Assembly: GCA_027422505.1 (NCBI GenBank)
Contig: JAPQWV010000484.1
Span: 1 to 64,000 of the forward strand
DNA from: Craterostigma plantagineum
Taxonomy: Eukaryota; Streptophyta; Magnoliopsida; Lamiales; Linderniaceae
Direction: 5' to 3'
Length of the DNA stretch: 64,000 nucleotides
The notes beneath the pieces are model-generated. The model ran no database searches. It was given only the letters and a program-made list of their open reading frames with translations, and was not told the DNA's origin. Numbering within the stretch: position 1 is the first letter of the stretch; each line of letters opens with the position of its first letter. Shown one piece after another: positions 10,201 through 22,301 of this stretch. Position numbers and translations under genes: made by a program.

Positions 10201-13200
10201 TGTGAAACTATCGAGACTCCTACCCTAAAAATGCTTGTAGTACCAATATACAGATGTTTGTAGTACCAATATATAAATGATCGTAGTACCATAAAATATG
10301 CTAGTGTAGTACCATGCGTGGGTTACTTGTAGTATCATTTTCGTACCACATTTTTAATTATCGAAAACACGTAGATTATTGTGCAAATAAGGCATGTGAA
10401 CTTCCAAAGTACGTCACATAATAGAATTAAACACACGGTGACATAAAATATAGACACTAACTTTCAATCGATGAAAAATCTTGACTATGTAGTAAGATGT
10501 TCTTACTAGTATCATATTAAGTAGAAAAGAAAGTTGGGTTTTCAACGTAATAATCCCTAATTCTAAGTATTAACCCACCAATGTTGATACCAAATCATCA
10601 GTAAAGTATATATAACTATGGTAACATAGTCACAGACCAAAAATAATTGACGGCGTCGAAAAATTCCTATCCAAATTTGTATTACCAACGTACATATATT
10701 TGCAGTACCAACATATAGACGTTTGTGGTACCATACCGTAAGCTAGTGTAGTTCCATATGTTGGTTACTTGTAGTATCTTTCTGCACCATGTGAAACTAT
10801 CGAGACTCCTACCCTAAAAATACTTGTAGTACCAATATACAGATTTTGTATTAGCAATAATAAATGTTCGTAGTACCATACCATGTGCTAGTGTAGTACC
10901 ATGCGTGCGTTACTTGTAGTATCATTTTCGTACCATGTTTTTAATTATCGAAAACACGTAGATTATTGCACAAATAAGGCATGTGAACTTCCAAAATACG
11001 TCACATAATAGAATTAAACACACGGTAATATAGACACTAACTTTCAGTCGATCAAAAATCTTGACTATGTAGTAAGATGTTCTTACTAGTATCATAATAA
11101 GTAGAAAAGAAAGTTTGGGTTTTCAACGTAATAATCTCTAATTCTAAGTATTAACCCACCAATGTTGATACCAAATCATCAGTAAAATATATATAATTAT
11201 GGTAACATAGTCACAGACCAAAAATAATTCGGACGGCGTCGAAAAATTCCTACCCAAATCTGTAGTACCAACGTACATATATTTGCAGTACCAACATATA
11301 GACGTTTGTGGTGCCATACCGTAAGCTAGTGTAGTACCATACGTTGGTTACCTGTAGTATCTTTCTGCACCATGTGAAACTATCGAGACTCCTACCCTAA
11401 AAATACTTGTATTACCAATATACAGATTTTTGTAGTACCAATAATAAATGTTCGTAGTACCATAACATGTGCTATTGTAGTACCATGAGTGGGTTACTTG
11501 TAGTATCATTTTCCTACCACGTTTTTAATTATCGAAAACACGTAGATTATTGTTCAAATAATGCATGCGAACTTCCAAAAAATGTCACACAGTAGAACTA
11601 AACACACGGTAACATAAAATATAGACACTAACTTTCTATCGATCAAATATCTTGACTATGTACTAAGATGTTCTTACTTGTATCATAATAAGTAGAAAAG
11701 AAAGTTGGGTTTTCAACGTAATAATCCCTAATTGTAAATATTAACCCACCAATGTTGATACCAAATCATCACTAAAGTATTTATAATTATGGTAACATAG
11801 TCACGAACCGAAAATAATTCGGACGGCATCGAAAAATTCCAACCCAAATCTGTAGTACCAACGTACATATATTTGCAGTACCAACATATAGACGTTTGTG
11901 GTACCATACCGTAAGCTAGTGTAGTACCATACGTTGGTTACCTGTAGTATCTTTCTGCACCATGTGAAACTAACGAGACTCCTACCCTAAAAATACTTGT
12001 ATTACCAATATACAGATTTTTGTAGTACCAATAATAAATGTTCGTAGTACCATAACATGTGCTAGTGTAGAACCGTGAGTGGGTTTAATTGTAGTATCAT
12101 TTTCATACCACGTTTTTAATTATCGAAAACACGTAGATTATTGTGCAAATAAGGCATGTGAACTTCCAAAATATGTCACACAATAGAACTAAACACACGG
12201 TAACATAAAATATAGACACCAACTTTCAATCGATCAAAAATCTTGACTATGTACTAAGATGTTCTTACTAGTATCATAATAAATAGAAAAGAAAGTTGGA
12301 TTTTCAACGTAATAATCCCGAATTCTAAATATTAACCCACCAATGTTGATACCAAATCATCACTAAAGTATTTATAATTATGGTAACATAGTCACGGATC
12401 GAAAATAATTCGGACGACTTAAAAAAATCCTATCCAAATTTGTAGTACCAACATACATATATTTGTAGTACCAACATGTAGATGTTTGTGGTACCATATC
12501 GTAAGCTAGTCTAGTACCATACGTTGGTTACTTGTAGTATCTTTCCGCACCATGTGAAACTATCGAGACTCCTACCCTAAAAATGCTTGTAGTACCAATA
12601 TACAGATGTTTGTAGTACCAATATATAAATGATCGTAGTACCATAAAATATGCTAGTGTAGTACCATGCGTGGGTTACTTGTAGTATCATTTTCGTACCA
12701 CATTTTTAATTATCGAAAACACGTAGATTATTGTGCAAATAAGGCATGTGAACTTCCAAAGTACGTCACATAATAGAATTAAACACACGGTGACATAAAA
12801 TATAGACACTAACTTTCAATCGATGAAAAATCTTGACTATGTAGTAAGATGTTCTTACTAGTATCATATTAAGTAGAAAAGAAAGTTGGGTTTTCAACGT
12901 AATAATCCCTAATTCTAAGTATTAACCCACCAATGTTGATACCAAATCATCAGTAAAGTATATATAACTATGGTAACATAGTCACAGACCAAAAATAATT
13001 GACGGCGTCGAAAAATTCCTATCCAAATTTGTATTACCAACGTACATATATTTGCAGTACCAACATATAGACGTTTGTGGTACCATACCGTAAGCTAGTG
13101 TAGTTCCATATGTTGGTTACTTGTAGTATCTTTCTGCACCATGTGAAACTTCGAGACTCCTACCCTAAAAATACTTGTAGTACCAATATACAGATTTTGT

Positions 13201-16200
13201 ATTAGCAATAATAAATGTTCGTAGTACCATACCATGTGCTAGTGTAGTACCATGCGTGCGTTACTTGTAGTATCATTTTCGTACCATGTTTTTAATTATC
13301 GAAAACACGTAGATTATTGCACAAATAAGGCATGTGAACTTCCAAAATACGTCACATAATAGAATTAAACACACGGTAATATAGACACTAACTTTCAGTC
13401 GATCAAAAATCTTGACTATGTAGTAAGATGTTCTTACTAGTATCATAATAAGTAGAAAAGAAAGTTTGGGTTTTCAACGTAATAATCTCTAATTCTAAGT
13501 ATTAACCCACCAATGTTGATACCAAATCATCAGTAAAATATATATAATTATGGTAACATAGTCACAGACCAAAAATAATTTGGACGGCGTCGAAAAATTC
13601 CTACCCAAATCTGTAGTACCAACGTACATATATTTGCAGTACCAACATATAGACGTTTGTGGTACCATACCGTAAGCTAGTGTAGTACCATACGTTGGTT
13701 ACCTGTAGTATCTTTCTGCACCATGTGAAACTATCGAGACTCCTACCCTAAAAATACTTGTATTACCAATATACAGATTTTTGTAGTACCAATAATAAAT
13801 GTTCGTAGTACCATAACATGTGCTATTGTAGTACCATGAGTGGGTTACTTGTAGTATCATTTTCCTACCACGTTTTTAATTATCGAAAACACGTAGATTA
13901 TTGTTCAAATAATGCATGCGAACTTCCAAAATATGTCACACAGTAGAACTAAACACACGGTAACATAAAATATAGACACTAACTTTCTATCGATCAAATA
14001 TCTTGACTATGTACTAAGATGTTCTTACTTGTATCATAATAAGTAGAAAAGAAAGTTGGGTTTTCAACGTAATAATCCCTAATTGTAAATATTAACCCAC
14101 CAATGTTGATACCAAATCATCACTAAAGTATTTATAATTATGGTAACATAGTCACGAACCGAAAATAATTCGGACGGCATCGAAAAATTCCTACCCAAAT
14201 CTGTAGTACCAACGTACATATATTTGCAGTACCAACATATAGACGTTTGTGGTACCATACCGTAAGCTAGTGTAGTACCATACGTTGGTTACCTGTAGTA
14301 TCTTTCTGCACCATGTGAAACTATCGAGACTCCTACCCTAAAAATACTTGTATTACCAATATACAGATTTTTGTAGTACCAATAATAAATGTTCGTAGTA
14401 CCATAACATGTGCTAGTGTAGAACCGTGAGTGGGTTTAATTGTAGTATCATTTTCATACCACGTTTTTAATTATCGAAAACACGTAGATTATTGTGCAAA
14501 TAAGGCATGTGAACTTCCAAAATATGTCACACAATAGAACTAAACACACGGTAACATAAAATATAGACACCAACTTTCAATCGATCAAAAATCTTGACTA
14601 TGTACTAAGATGTTCTTACTAGTATCATAATAAATAGAAAAGAAAGTTGGATTTTCAACGTAATAATCCCGAATTCTAAATATTAACCCACCAATGTTGA
14701 TACCAAATCATCACTAAAGTATTTATAATTATGGTAACATAGTCACGGATCGAAAATAATTCGGACGACTTAAAAAAATCCTATCCAAATTTGTAGTACC
14801 AACATACATATATTTGTAGTACCAACATGTAGATGTTTGTGGTACCATATCGTAAGCTAGTCTAGTACCATACGTTGGTTACTTGTAGTATCTTTCCGCA
14901 CCATGTGAAACTATCGAGACTCCTACCCTAAAAATGCTTGTAGTACCAATATACAGATGTTTGTAGTACCAATATATAAATGATCGTAGTACCATAAAAT
15001 ATGCTAGTGTAGTACCATGCGTGGGTTACTTGTAGTATCATTTTCGTACCACATTTTTAATTATCGAAAACACGTAGATTATTGTGCAAATAAGGCATGT
15101 GAACTTCCAAAGTACGTCACATAATAGAATTAAACACACGGTGACATAAAATATAGACACTAACTTTCAATCGATGAAAAATCTTGACTATGTAGTAAGA
15201 TGTTCTTACTAGTATCATATTAAGTAGAAAAGAAAGTTGGGTTTTCAACGTAATAATCCCTAATTCTAAGTATTAACCCACCAATGTTGATACCAAATCA
15301 TCAGTAAAGTATATATAACTATGGTAACATAGTCACAGACCAAAAATAATTGACGGCGTCGAAAAATTCCTATCCAAATTTGTATTACCAACGTACATAT
15401 ATTTGCAGTACCAACATATAGACGTTTGTGGTACCATACCGTAAGCTAGTGTAGTTCCATATGTTGGTTACTTGTAGTATCTTTCTGCACCATGTGAAAC
15501 TATCGAGACTCCTACCCTAAAAATACTTGTAGTACCAATATACAGATTTTGTATTAGCAATAATAAATGTTCGTAGTACCATACCATGTGCTAGTGTAGT
15601 ACCATGCGTGCGTTACTTGTAGTATCATTTTCGTACCATGTTTTTAATTATCGAAAACACGTAGATTATTGCACAAATAAGGCATGTGAACTTCCAAAAT
15701 ACGTCACATAATAGAATTAAACACACGGTAATATAGACACTAACTTTCAGTCGATCAAAAATCTTGACTATGTAGTAAGATGTTCTTACTAGTATCATAA
15801 TAAGTAGAAAAGAAAGTTTGGGTTTTCAACGTAATAATCTCTAATTCTAAGTATTAACCCACCAATGTTGATACCAAATCATCAGTAAAATATATATAAT
15901 TATGGTAACATAGTCACAGACCAAAAATAATTCGGACGGCGTCGAAAAATTCCTACCCAAATCTGTAGTACCAACGTACATATATTTGCAGTACCAACAT
16001 ATAGACGTTTGTGGTACCATACCGTAAGCTAGTGTAGTACCATACGTTGGTTACCTGTAGTATCTTTCTGCACCATGTGAAACTATCGAGACTCCTACCC
16101 TAAAAATACTTGTATTACCAATATACAGATTTTTGTAGTACCAATAATAAATGTTCGTAGTACCATAACATGTGCTATTGTAGTACCATGAGTGGGTTAC

Positions 16201-17532
16201 TTGTAGTATCATTTTCCTACCACGTTTTTAATTATCGAAAACACGTAGATTATTGTTCAAATAATGCATGCGAACTTCCAAAATATGTCACACAGTAGAA
16301 CTAAACACACGGTAACATAAAATATAGACACTAACTTTCTATCGATCAAATATCTTGACTATGTACTAAGATGTTCTTACTTGTATCATAATAAGTAGAA
16401 AAGAAAGTTGGGTTTTCAACGTAATAATCCCTAATTGTAAATATTAACCCACCAATGTTGATACCAAATCATCACTAAAGTATTTATAATTATGGTAACA
16501 TAGTCACGAACCGAAAATAATTCGGACGGCATCGAAAAATTCCTACCCAAATCTGTAGTACCAACGTACATATATTTGCAGTACCAACATATAGACGTTT
16601 GTGGTACCATACCGTAAGCTAGTGTAGTACCATACGTTGGTTACCTGTAGTATCTTTCTGCACCATGTGAAACTATCGAGACTCCTACCCTAAAAATACT
16701 TGTATTACCAATATACAGATTTTTGTAGTACCAATAATAAATGTTCGTAGTACCATAACATGTGCTAGTGTAGAACCGTGAGTGGGTTTAATTGTAGTAT
16801 CATTTTCATACCACGTTTTTAATTATCGAAAACACGTAGATTATTGTGCAAATAAGGCATGTGAACTTCCAAAATATGTCACACAATAGAACTAAACACA
16901 CGGTAACATAAAATATAGACACCAACTTTCAATCGATCAAAAATCTTGACTATGTACTAAGATGTTCTTACTAGTATCATAATAAATAGAAAAGAAAGTT
17001 GGATTTTCAACGTAATAATCCCGAATTCTAAATATTAACCCACCAATGTTGATACCAAATCATCACTAAAGTATTTATAATTATGGTAACATAGTCACGG
17101 ATCGAAAATAATTCGGACGACTTAAAAAAATCCTATCCAAATTTGTAGTACCAACATACATATATTTGTAGTACCAACATGTAGATGTTTGTGGTACCAT
17201 ATCGTAAGCTAGTGTAGTACCATACGTTGGTTACTTGTAGTATCTTTCCGCACCATGTGAAACTATCGAGACTTCTACCCTAAAAATGCTTGTAGTTCCA
17301 ATATACAGATGTTTGTAGTACGAATATATAAATATTCGTAACATAACATGTGCTAGTGTAGTACCATGCGTAGGTTACTTGTAGTATCATTTTTGTACCA
17401 CGTTTTTAATTATCGAAAACATGTAGATTATTGTGCAAATAAGGCATGTGAACTTCCAAAATACGTCACATAATAGAACTAAACACACGGTAACATAAAA
17501 TATTGACATTAACTTTCAATCGATCAAAAATC
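7200..17532 (+). repeat. Satellite, main block (about 18 monomers)
   Basis: The landmark ATAATT(C)GGACGGC recurs at 7253, 7700, 8291, 8872, 9472, 10053 and 10643 and onward to about 17108. Spacing is 447, 591, 581, 600, 581 and 590 bp. Each monomer has a tandem pair of ~150-bp sub-repeats rich in GTAGTACC plus a ~290-bp remainder with CACGTAGATTATTG, CTTACTAGTATCATAATAAG and GTTGATACCAAATCATC. The 447-bp unit has only one sub-repeat. There are no open frames over 60 codons in about 10 kb. No promoter or gene is seen. Confidence 0.95.
7840..17260 (+). repeat. Higher-order repeat: 2352-bp four-monomer unit, about 4 copies
   Basis: A diagnostic variant lacking CGG (ATAATTGACGGCG) occurs at 8291, 10643, 12995 and 15346, so the periods are 2352, 2352 and 2351 bp. 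Between these sites the other three monomer variants always follow in the same order: GGACGGCGTCG type, GGACGGCATCG type, then GACGACTTAAAAAAATCC type (10053, about 12405, 14757, 17108). Monomers within a unit differ clearly, while the same monomer in different units is nearly identical. This is higher-order structure as in centromeric arrays. Outer monomers (7253, 7700 and beyond 17270) are diverged and lie outside it. Confidence 0.95.
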
Positions 17533-17586
17533 TTTTTTTTTTTTTGCGAATGTTCTAATTAAAATAAGAGAGAGTACATGAAAAGA

Positions 17587-17630
17587 CGGGAGGTAACCTC
17601 ACGCCAAAGCAACCGGTAACAACCTACCGG
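17587..17630 (-). promoter_or_regulatory. LINE A 3'-tail double hairpin
   Basis: On the minus strand CCGGTA-GGTTGT-TACCGG (17613-17630) forms a perfect 6-bp stem. It is followed by GTGAGG-TTA-CCTC (within 17587-17604) and then CATGTACTCT. LINE B and LINE C carry the same two hairpins with compensating changes. The likely role is recognition by the element's reverse transcriptase. Confidence 0.7.
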
Positions 17631-17727
17631 GCACACGCAAACACAGCATGAACAACCCTCACGCACACACACGCAAGGCACACACAAGTAACACAGACGA
17701 GCACAAGCAAACATGCTAACAGGCCTT

Positions 17728-20700
17728 CTAAACAGACCAAGCAACCCTCCAGATCCTACGGATAGCAGCCACCTGGAGCGGGTGCTTCGCTGCCACCGTC
17801 GAAATCTGCATACAGACAGTACCCATGATGCTCGCTACCACCTGCTCCGGTGATAGCCTTTTGTTCGTATTCCATCTGTTGTTTCGCTCCTGCCACACAT
17901 GGTACACCAAGGAAGATAAGATATGTCGATGGGCCGCACGAATAAGGTGCCGCCCGCGCCATTTAACCGCAGCCCATGCAAGGCCCTGAAGCCAATCATC
18001 AATCGGCCAACACCAACGCGTCTGCTGGCGAATGAGAATGAAGCAGCGCTTCGCGAAAGGGCACCGATAGAATAAGTGCGCCGTCGTCTCCACATTATTC
18101 AGGTCACAAAGTGCACAAGTTGACATGCCAGCCTTAAGGGCCACCCAATCCTTATCACGTGTAGCTAGTCGATCCCGGATGGCAAGCCAAAAGATAAATT
18201 CGAACCTCGGGACCTTAAGCGGGCCCCCAAATAAGGTAGACCAAAACACCGGTTCATGTGGAATGCGTATGGCAGCCCTTGCCAATGCAGTGGAAAACCT
18301 CCCCGTATTCGAGCCCGTCCAACAAATCCTATCGCTCTCCATTGGATGCACCTGCGGAAGGCTTGGTTGAATTTCCAAGTATTCAATCGTCGATTGGCCC
18401 GGCCAAGCCCACCCTGCCGCCGTAATCACCGAACTAAGCCGTGCGTCGCTGGGCAGGCCCATAACCATTGGCCCCCAAGGAAATCGCACAAGAAGAGGCT
18501 CGACAGTTAGCCACGGGTCCTTCCAAAGCCAAGTATTAGCCCCATCCCCGATGCGGAATGAAATAAGGGATCGTAGCGTCGGCCTCAAGCTAAGAAGTTT
18601 CCTCCAACTCCAAGAATCATTAGAGGTCGGGTTAACATCCCACACTGACTTAGCGCGTAACTTCGTACCCAACATCCATGTAACCCAAACCGAATCCGAA
18701 TCGCGACAGACCAAATGCCATAAATGTTTCAGCATAAGGGCCCGGTTATCGAGCTGAATAGCTCGGATTCCCAGCCCCCCCTCGCTCTTGGGGGTACAAA
18801 CCTCAACCCAAGCAACCTTTGCCGAGCGACCGCCCCACAGAAATCGTCTAAGTCGCGCTTCAATCCCCGTCATAACCCCTTTGGGCAGAATAAAGACCCC
18901 GGACCAGTAGATAGCCATGGCCGTAAGAACAGATTTGATCAGCTGGAGTCTCCCCGCGTAGGAAAGTGATCTGTTCAACCAAGAGCCGAGTCTTGCATCA
19001 ATTTTCTCCAAAAGAGGATTACAGTCACTAATCGAAAGACGGGACGTGATAAGAGGAACACCAAGATACCGCACAGGTAGGTGACCAAGTGGGAAACCCA
19101 TAATTTGAAATAAGGGGCCAGCCAGAGGTTCCGCCCGTGCGGAAAGAAACATTTCACTCTTAGCGGCGTTGGGTCGAAGACCAGACAAATCAGCAAAGTC
19201 CTCCAGAGCCTTTTTTAAAACACTCGCCGACGATGTGTCTGCATGACAGAATAAGAGTAGATCGTCCGCAAATGTCAACATGGCCAACGAGGTGGTCTCG
19301 CATCGCCAATGGTACCGGAACATGAGCGACCGGTCAATATACTCAGCCACCATACCGTGAAGCACTTCCATGACAATGGTAAAGAGGTACGGTGATATCG
19401 GGTCTCCTTGACGAATACCCCGACGTCCCTCGAAGAAACCAACCGAGTTTCCATTCAGGTTGATGGAGAACGTAGTGGTCGTCATGCACCTTTCAATCCA
19501 TCCAATAAACGTCGGGTGAAAATTCATCGCTGAAAGTGTGGCGATCACAAAGCTCCATTCCACCTTATCGTACGCCTTGGCTAAATCCACTTTGAACGCA
19601 GCGCGCGCTGGGTGGCTACGTCTACGATATCCACGGCAAATCTCCTGAGCAAGCAGGATATTGTCGCTGATTCGCCGACCGGGAACAAAAGCAGTTTGCG
19701 AGGCATGTATAAGGCCCGCCAGGTATGGTCGCATGCGATTTGCTAAGATCTTTGAGATCACCTTATAAATAACATTGCAGCACGAGATTGGTCGAAAGTC
19801 AGATGGTCTTCGCGGCGTCGTGCCTTTGGGAATGAGCGTGATTAGAGTACTATTCAACCCGCGCAAAAGCGTGCCCGTTAGAAAGAAATCCTTGACAGCA
19901 GCAACCAAATCAGCTCCCACAATGTCCCAAGCCGCTTTGAAGAAGGCGGAAGTGTAACCATCAGGCCCCGGTGCTTTTTCATCCCCAAACGAGAACAGAA
20001 TATCCTTAATCTCCTTACTAGTCACTGGTTCCACCATGGACGTCGCGTCAGCCAAGGAAAGTTTGCGCGTGATGAAATCCTCCACATGGTGTTGCGTGAC
20101 AGAAGTTGTACGTGTGGATTGGCCCAAGAGTTCCTGATAATAGCGAATAAGCTCGGCACTTACTGCTTGTTCCCCATCAAAGAGTGCACCATCATCGCCC
20201 TCAAGAGTGAATATGCGATTTCCAGCACGGCGCATCGCCACTTTCTTAAAGAAAAACGAGGAACATTGGTCCCCGTCCTTCAGCCAGGCCAGCTTAGCCC
20301 TCTGAGACAGAGCCGATTGCTCCATAGCCACAGCCCGTTCGTAGATGTCCCTACACGTCGCCTCGAAAATATGAAAAAGATCTTCCATGGGGTACCTAGC
20401 CGAGAAGGTCTGGCTTAAATTGAGGAACGCCTTGGCCTCGACAACGTTGCGTGTGAGGTCACCTTTAGCACGTCGAAGAGACCTCAGCCGAGGTTTGAGC
20501 ATCTTAAGCCGCCTAATAAAGCACAACATCGGGTACCCGACCACCGGCTTCTGCCACATCTCCTGAACAGCCGGCAGAAACAGCGGGTCCCTCGCTAAAA
20601 AATTATCGAAGCGAAAGCTAGTACGTCTTCTATCTAGGGCCACATCGCGGAGAAGAAGCGGACAGTGATCAGAGGTCGCGGGGAGGTCGCAATGGTAAGC

Positions 20701-21348
20701 CCAGTCGGGGTAAGTTGCGAACCATGCAGGATTGCCAGCCATGCGATCCAAGCGCCTCCAAACTCCTGCATCACCCCTTTGCTGATTATACCATGTGAAG
20801 TGTTGGCCCGTCGATTGGAGAGTTGTGAGATCAGCTGCAGTAAGGCAAGCTTGCAGATCTTCCGTTTCCACATTAGCGAGATTACCTCCTCGAGCTTCAT
20901 TAGTATCGGCTACCGCATTGAAGTCCCCCATTACCACCCACGGGTCAATGGTGCGATTAGTGGATATCTCAATAATATCAGCCCATAGCTCTGCTCTCTC
21001 TTCACGTCTGTTCTTCCCATACACAAAGGAGACACATATCCTCTCCCGTGTGGCCCGTGAGACAACCAAGCAGTGAATGGCCTGGGTGGAAAAGTTCAGA
21101 ATAGTGACATCAAGGACAACCGAATCCCATCCCAACCAAATTCGTGTTCCCGGACCAGCATTATACTCAAAAAACCAAGTCCACGAAGCCCTAATGCCAG
21201 AAGAGATCATTGCCGCATTTTGCTCCGAAACTCTTGTCTCAAGTAAACCTACCAACTGCAAATTATTTATTGCTAATAAATCCCGCACCGCCCTCCCGTG
21301 GTCCCTCTTGTTGAGGCCACGTACGTTCCATACGGCTGTGGGGATCAT
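17728..21348 (-). CDS. LINE A ORF2: endonuclease-reverse transcriptase, intact 1206 aa
   Basis: This protein nicks target DNA and reverse-transcribes LINE RNA from the nick. The N-terminal APE-type endonuclease (about residues 1-235) has WNVRGLN, LLETRV, VMGDFNAV and ATSDHCP with the catalytic SDH near residue 227. The reverse transcriptase (about 480-760) has FRPISCCNVIYKVISKILA, KVDLAKAYDKVEW, RRGIRQGDPISPYLF and TFADDLLLF with the FADD catalytic pair at about 693-696. A C-terminal zf-RVT region follows, with CALCDLNNVETTAHLFYRC. The frame is uninterrupted and full family length. Its ATG overlaps the ORF1 stop as ATGA. Confidence 0.95.
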   Translation of the reverse strand: MIPTAVWNVRGLNKRDHGRAVRDLLAINNLQLVGLLETRVSEQNAAMISSGIRASWTWFFEYNAGPGTRIWLGWDSVVLDVTILNFSTQAIHCLVVSRATRERICVSFVYGKNRREERAELWADIIEISTNRTIDPWVVMGDFNAVADTNEARGGNLANVETEDLQACLTAADLTTLQSTGQHFTWYNQQRGDAGVWRRLDRMAGNPAWFATYPDWAYHCDLPATSDHCPLLLRDVALDRRRTSFRFDNFLARDPLFLPAVQEMWQKPVVGYPMLCFIRRLKMLKPRLRSLRRAKGDLTRNVVEAKAFLNLSQTFSARYPMEDLFHIFEATCRDIYERAVAMEQSALSQRAKLAWLKDGDQCSSFFFKKVAMRRAGNRIFTLEGDDGALFDGEQAVSAELIRYYQELLGQSTRTTSVTQHHVEDFITRKLSLADATSMVEPVTSKEIKDILFSFGDEKAPGPDGYTSAFFKAAWDIVGADLVAAVKDFFLTGTLLRGLNSTLITLIPKGTTPRRPSDFRPISCCNVIYKVISKILANRMRPYLAGLIHASQTAFVPGRRISDNILLAQEICRGYRRRSHPARAAFKVDLAKAYDKVEWSFVIATLSAMNFHPTFIGWIERCMTTTTFSINLNGNSVGFFEGRRGIRQGDPISPYLFTIVMEVLHGMVAEYIDRSLMFRYHWRCETTSLAMLTFADDLLLFCHADTSSASVLKKALEDFADLSGLRPNAAKSEMFLSARAEPLAGPLFQIMGFPLGHLPVRYLGVPLITSRLSISDCNPLLEKIDARLGSWLNRSLSYAGRLQLIKSVLTAMAIYWSGVFILPKGVMTGIEARLRRFLWGGRSAKVAWVEVCTPKSEGGLGIRAIQLDNRALMLKHLWHLVCRDSDSVWVTWMLGTKLRAKSVWDVNPTSNDSWSWRKLLSLRPTLRSLISFRIGDGANTWLWKDPWLTVEPLLVRFPWGPMVMGLPSDARLSSVITAAGWAWPGQSTIEYLEIQPSLPQVHPMESDRICWTGSNTGRFSTALARAAIRIPHEPVFWSTLFGGPLKVPRFEFIFWLAIRDRLATRDKDWVALKAGMSTCALCDLNNVETTAHLFYRCPFAKRCFILIRQQTRWCWPIDDWLQGLAWAAVKWRGRHLIRAAHRHILSSLVYHVWQERNNRWNTNKRLSPEQVVASIMGTVCMQISTVAAKHPLQVAAIRRIWRVAWSV

Positions 21349-22301
21349 GGATCACCAATGAAAGGGGCCGCATCACTTTTAGAGCCCAAAGAGTCGGTAA
21401 AATCAATCAAATCATCACCATCACCAACATTAGCAAGAACTGCGAAAGGGTTCATCGTAACCGTTCCATCGTCTACTCCATCAGCCGAGGATCCCTCCTC
21501 CACATTAGCATTCACCTCCATCAATCCATAAGTGTCTCTAAAGGTCGGTATGTCTTCCTTATTAAGAGTCCCACTTGTTTCCACCTCATTTCGGGGTTCT
21601 ATTATCACAGCCTTGCCTTTACCCACAACTTGGCGCCATTCAACCCCAGGCTTGGTAGCACGTGGTATCACCACAAGATCTTCCGCCGTATTTTTTGGGG
21701 CGGGTTGCTTTGGGGCAGCTCGAATCGGACATTTTGCTTCCTGATGGGAGAAAGACGCACAGATCGGGCATTTAGAAGGTCGCCACTCGTACTCAACCTT
21801 AACCTTGACCTTTCCCACCGATCCTCCTTCTGCTCGAGGCAGCCGAACCTCGAAATGGTCAGCGAAAGGGGCAGCGAGGGTTTTTAGGATACAAACCCTT
21901 GCAAAATCAAGCCTAGCGACTCTCTGAGTAACCGAATCAGCGAAGAGCGGTCGTCCCACCGCACTGGCGAGGATCCCCAGCCCCTCAGGGTTCCAGAACT
22001 CATGTGGTACGTTTCGCAGTTTCACCCATAATGGGACCTCACTATGTTCCTTGCGCTCAAAGGACATCCCGGGCCGCCACACCTCAAGGAACAGAGGTTG
22101 GCCTTGGAACAGCCACGGGCCACCCTCCAGAACATGTGTCATAGATTCATCCGAATTGAAACGGAACTTGAAAAAACCGTTAGTGGCAGATCGAACCTCG
22201 ACAAGGTTAGCCCATTCTGAGCGAAAGTAGCGTTCGACCATAGGAAAGTAGGGCCTTTTACCCAAGAAGTAACCTACGAGAGTGCAAGCCCATCGCTTCA
22301 T
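21345..22301 (-). CDS. LINE A ORF1, C-terminal part (DUF4283 and zinc knuckle)
   Basis: This is a nucleic-acid-binding gag-like protein that packages LINE RNA. It begins MKRWACTLVGYFLGKRPYF and runs through the DUF4283 core (FKFRFNSDESMTHVLEGGPW, PLWVKLRNVPHEFW). It then has the CCHC knuckle CPICASFSHQEAKC and an acidic tail. Its first codon overlaps the stop of the upstream frame in a TGAATGA context. The stop TGA at 21347-21345 overlaps the ORF2 start. The intact ancestor was presumably one protein with the upstream frame. Confidence 0.9.
   Translation of the reverse strand: MKRWACTLVGYFLGKRPYFPMVERYFRSEWANLVEVRSATNGFFKFRFNSDESMTHVLEGGPWLFQGQPLFLEVWRPGMSFERKEHSEVPLWVKLRNVPHEFWNPEGLGILASAVGRPLFADSVTQRVARLDFARVCILKTLAAPFADHFEVRLPRAEGGSVGKVKVKVEYEWRPSKCPICASFSHQEAKCPIRAAPKQPAPKNTAEDLVVIPRATKPGVEWRQVVGKGKAVIIEPRNEVETSGTLNKEDIPTFRDTYGLMEVNANVEEGSSADGVDDGTVTMNPFAVLANVGDGDDLIDFTDSLGSKSDAAPFIGDP

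Noticed and set aside
7840..17260. Centromere core
   Set aside because: The higher-order structure resembles centromeric DNA, but the array is about 10 kb, bounded by a MULE with a target-site duplication and next to a gene. There is no independent evidence for a centromere.
7200..17532. CRISPR-like look of regularly repeated DNA
   Set aside because: The whole monomer is repeated without unique spacers, in plant DNA. It is a satellite.
20086..20418. Plus-strand open frames within LINE A ORF2 and minus-strand frames within LINE B and C ORF2
   Set aside because: They are antisense shadows of the ORF2 coding region.
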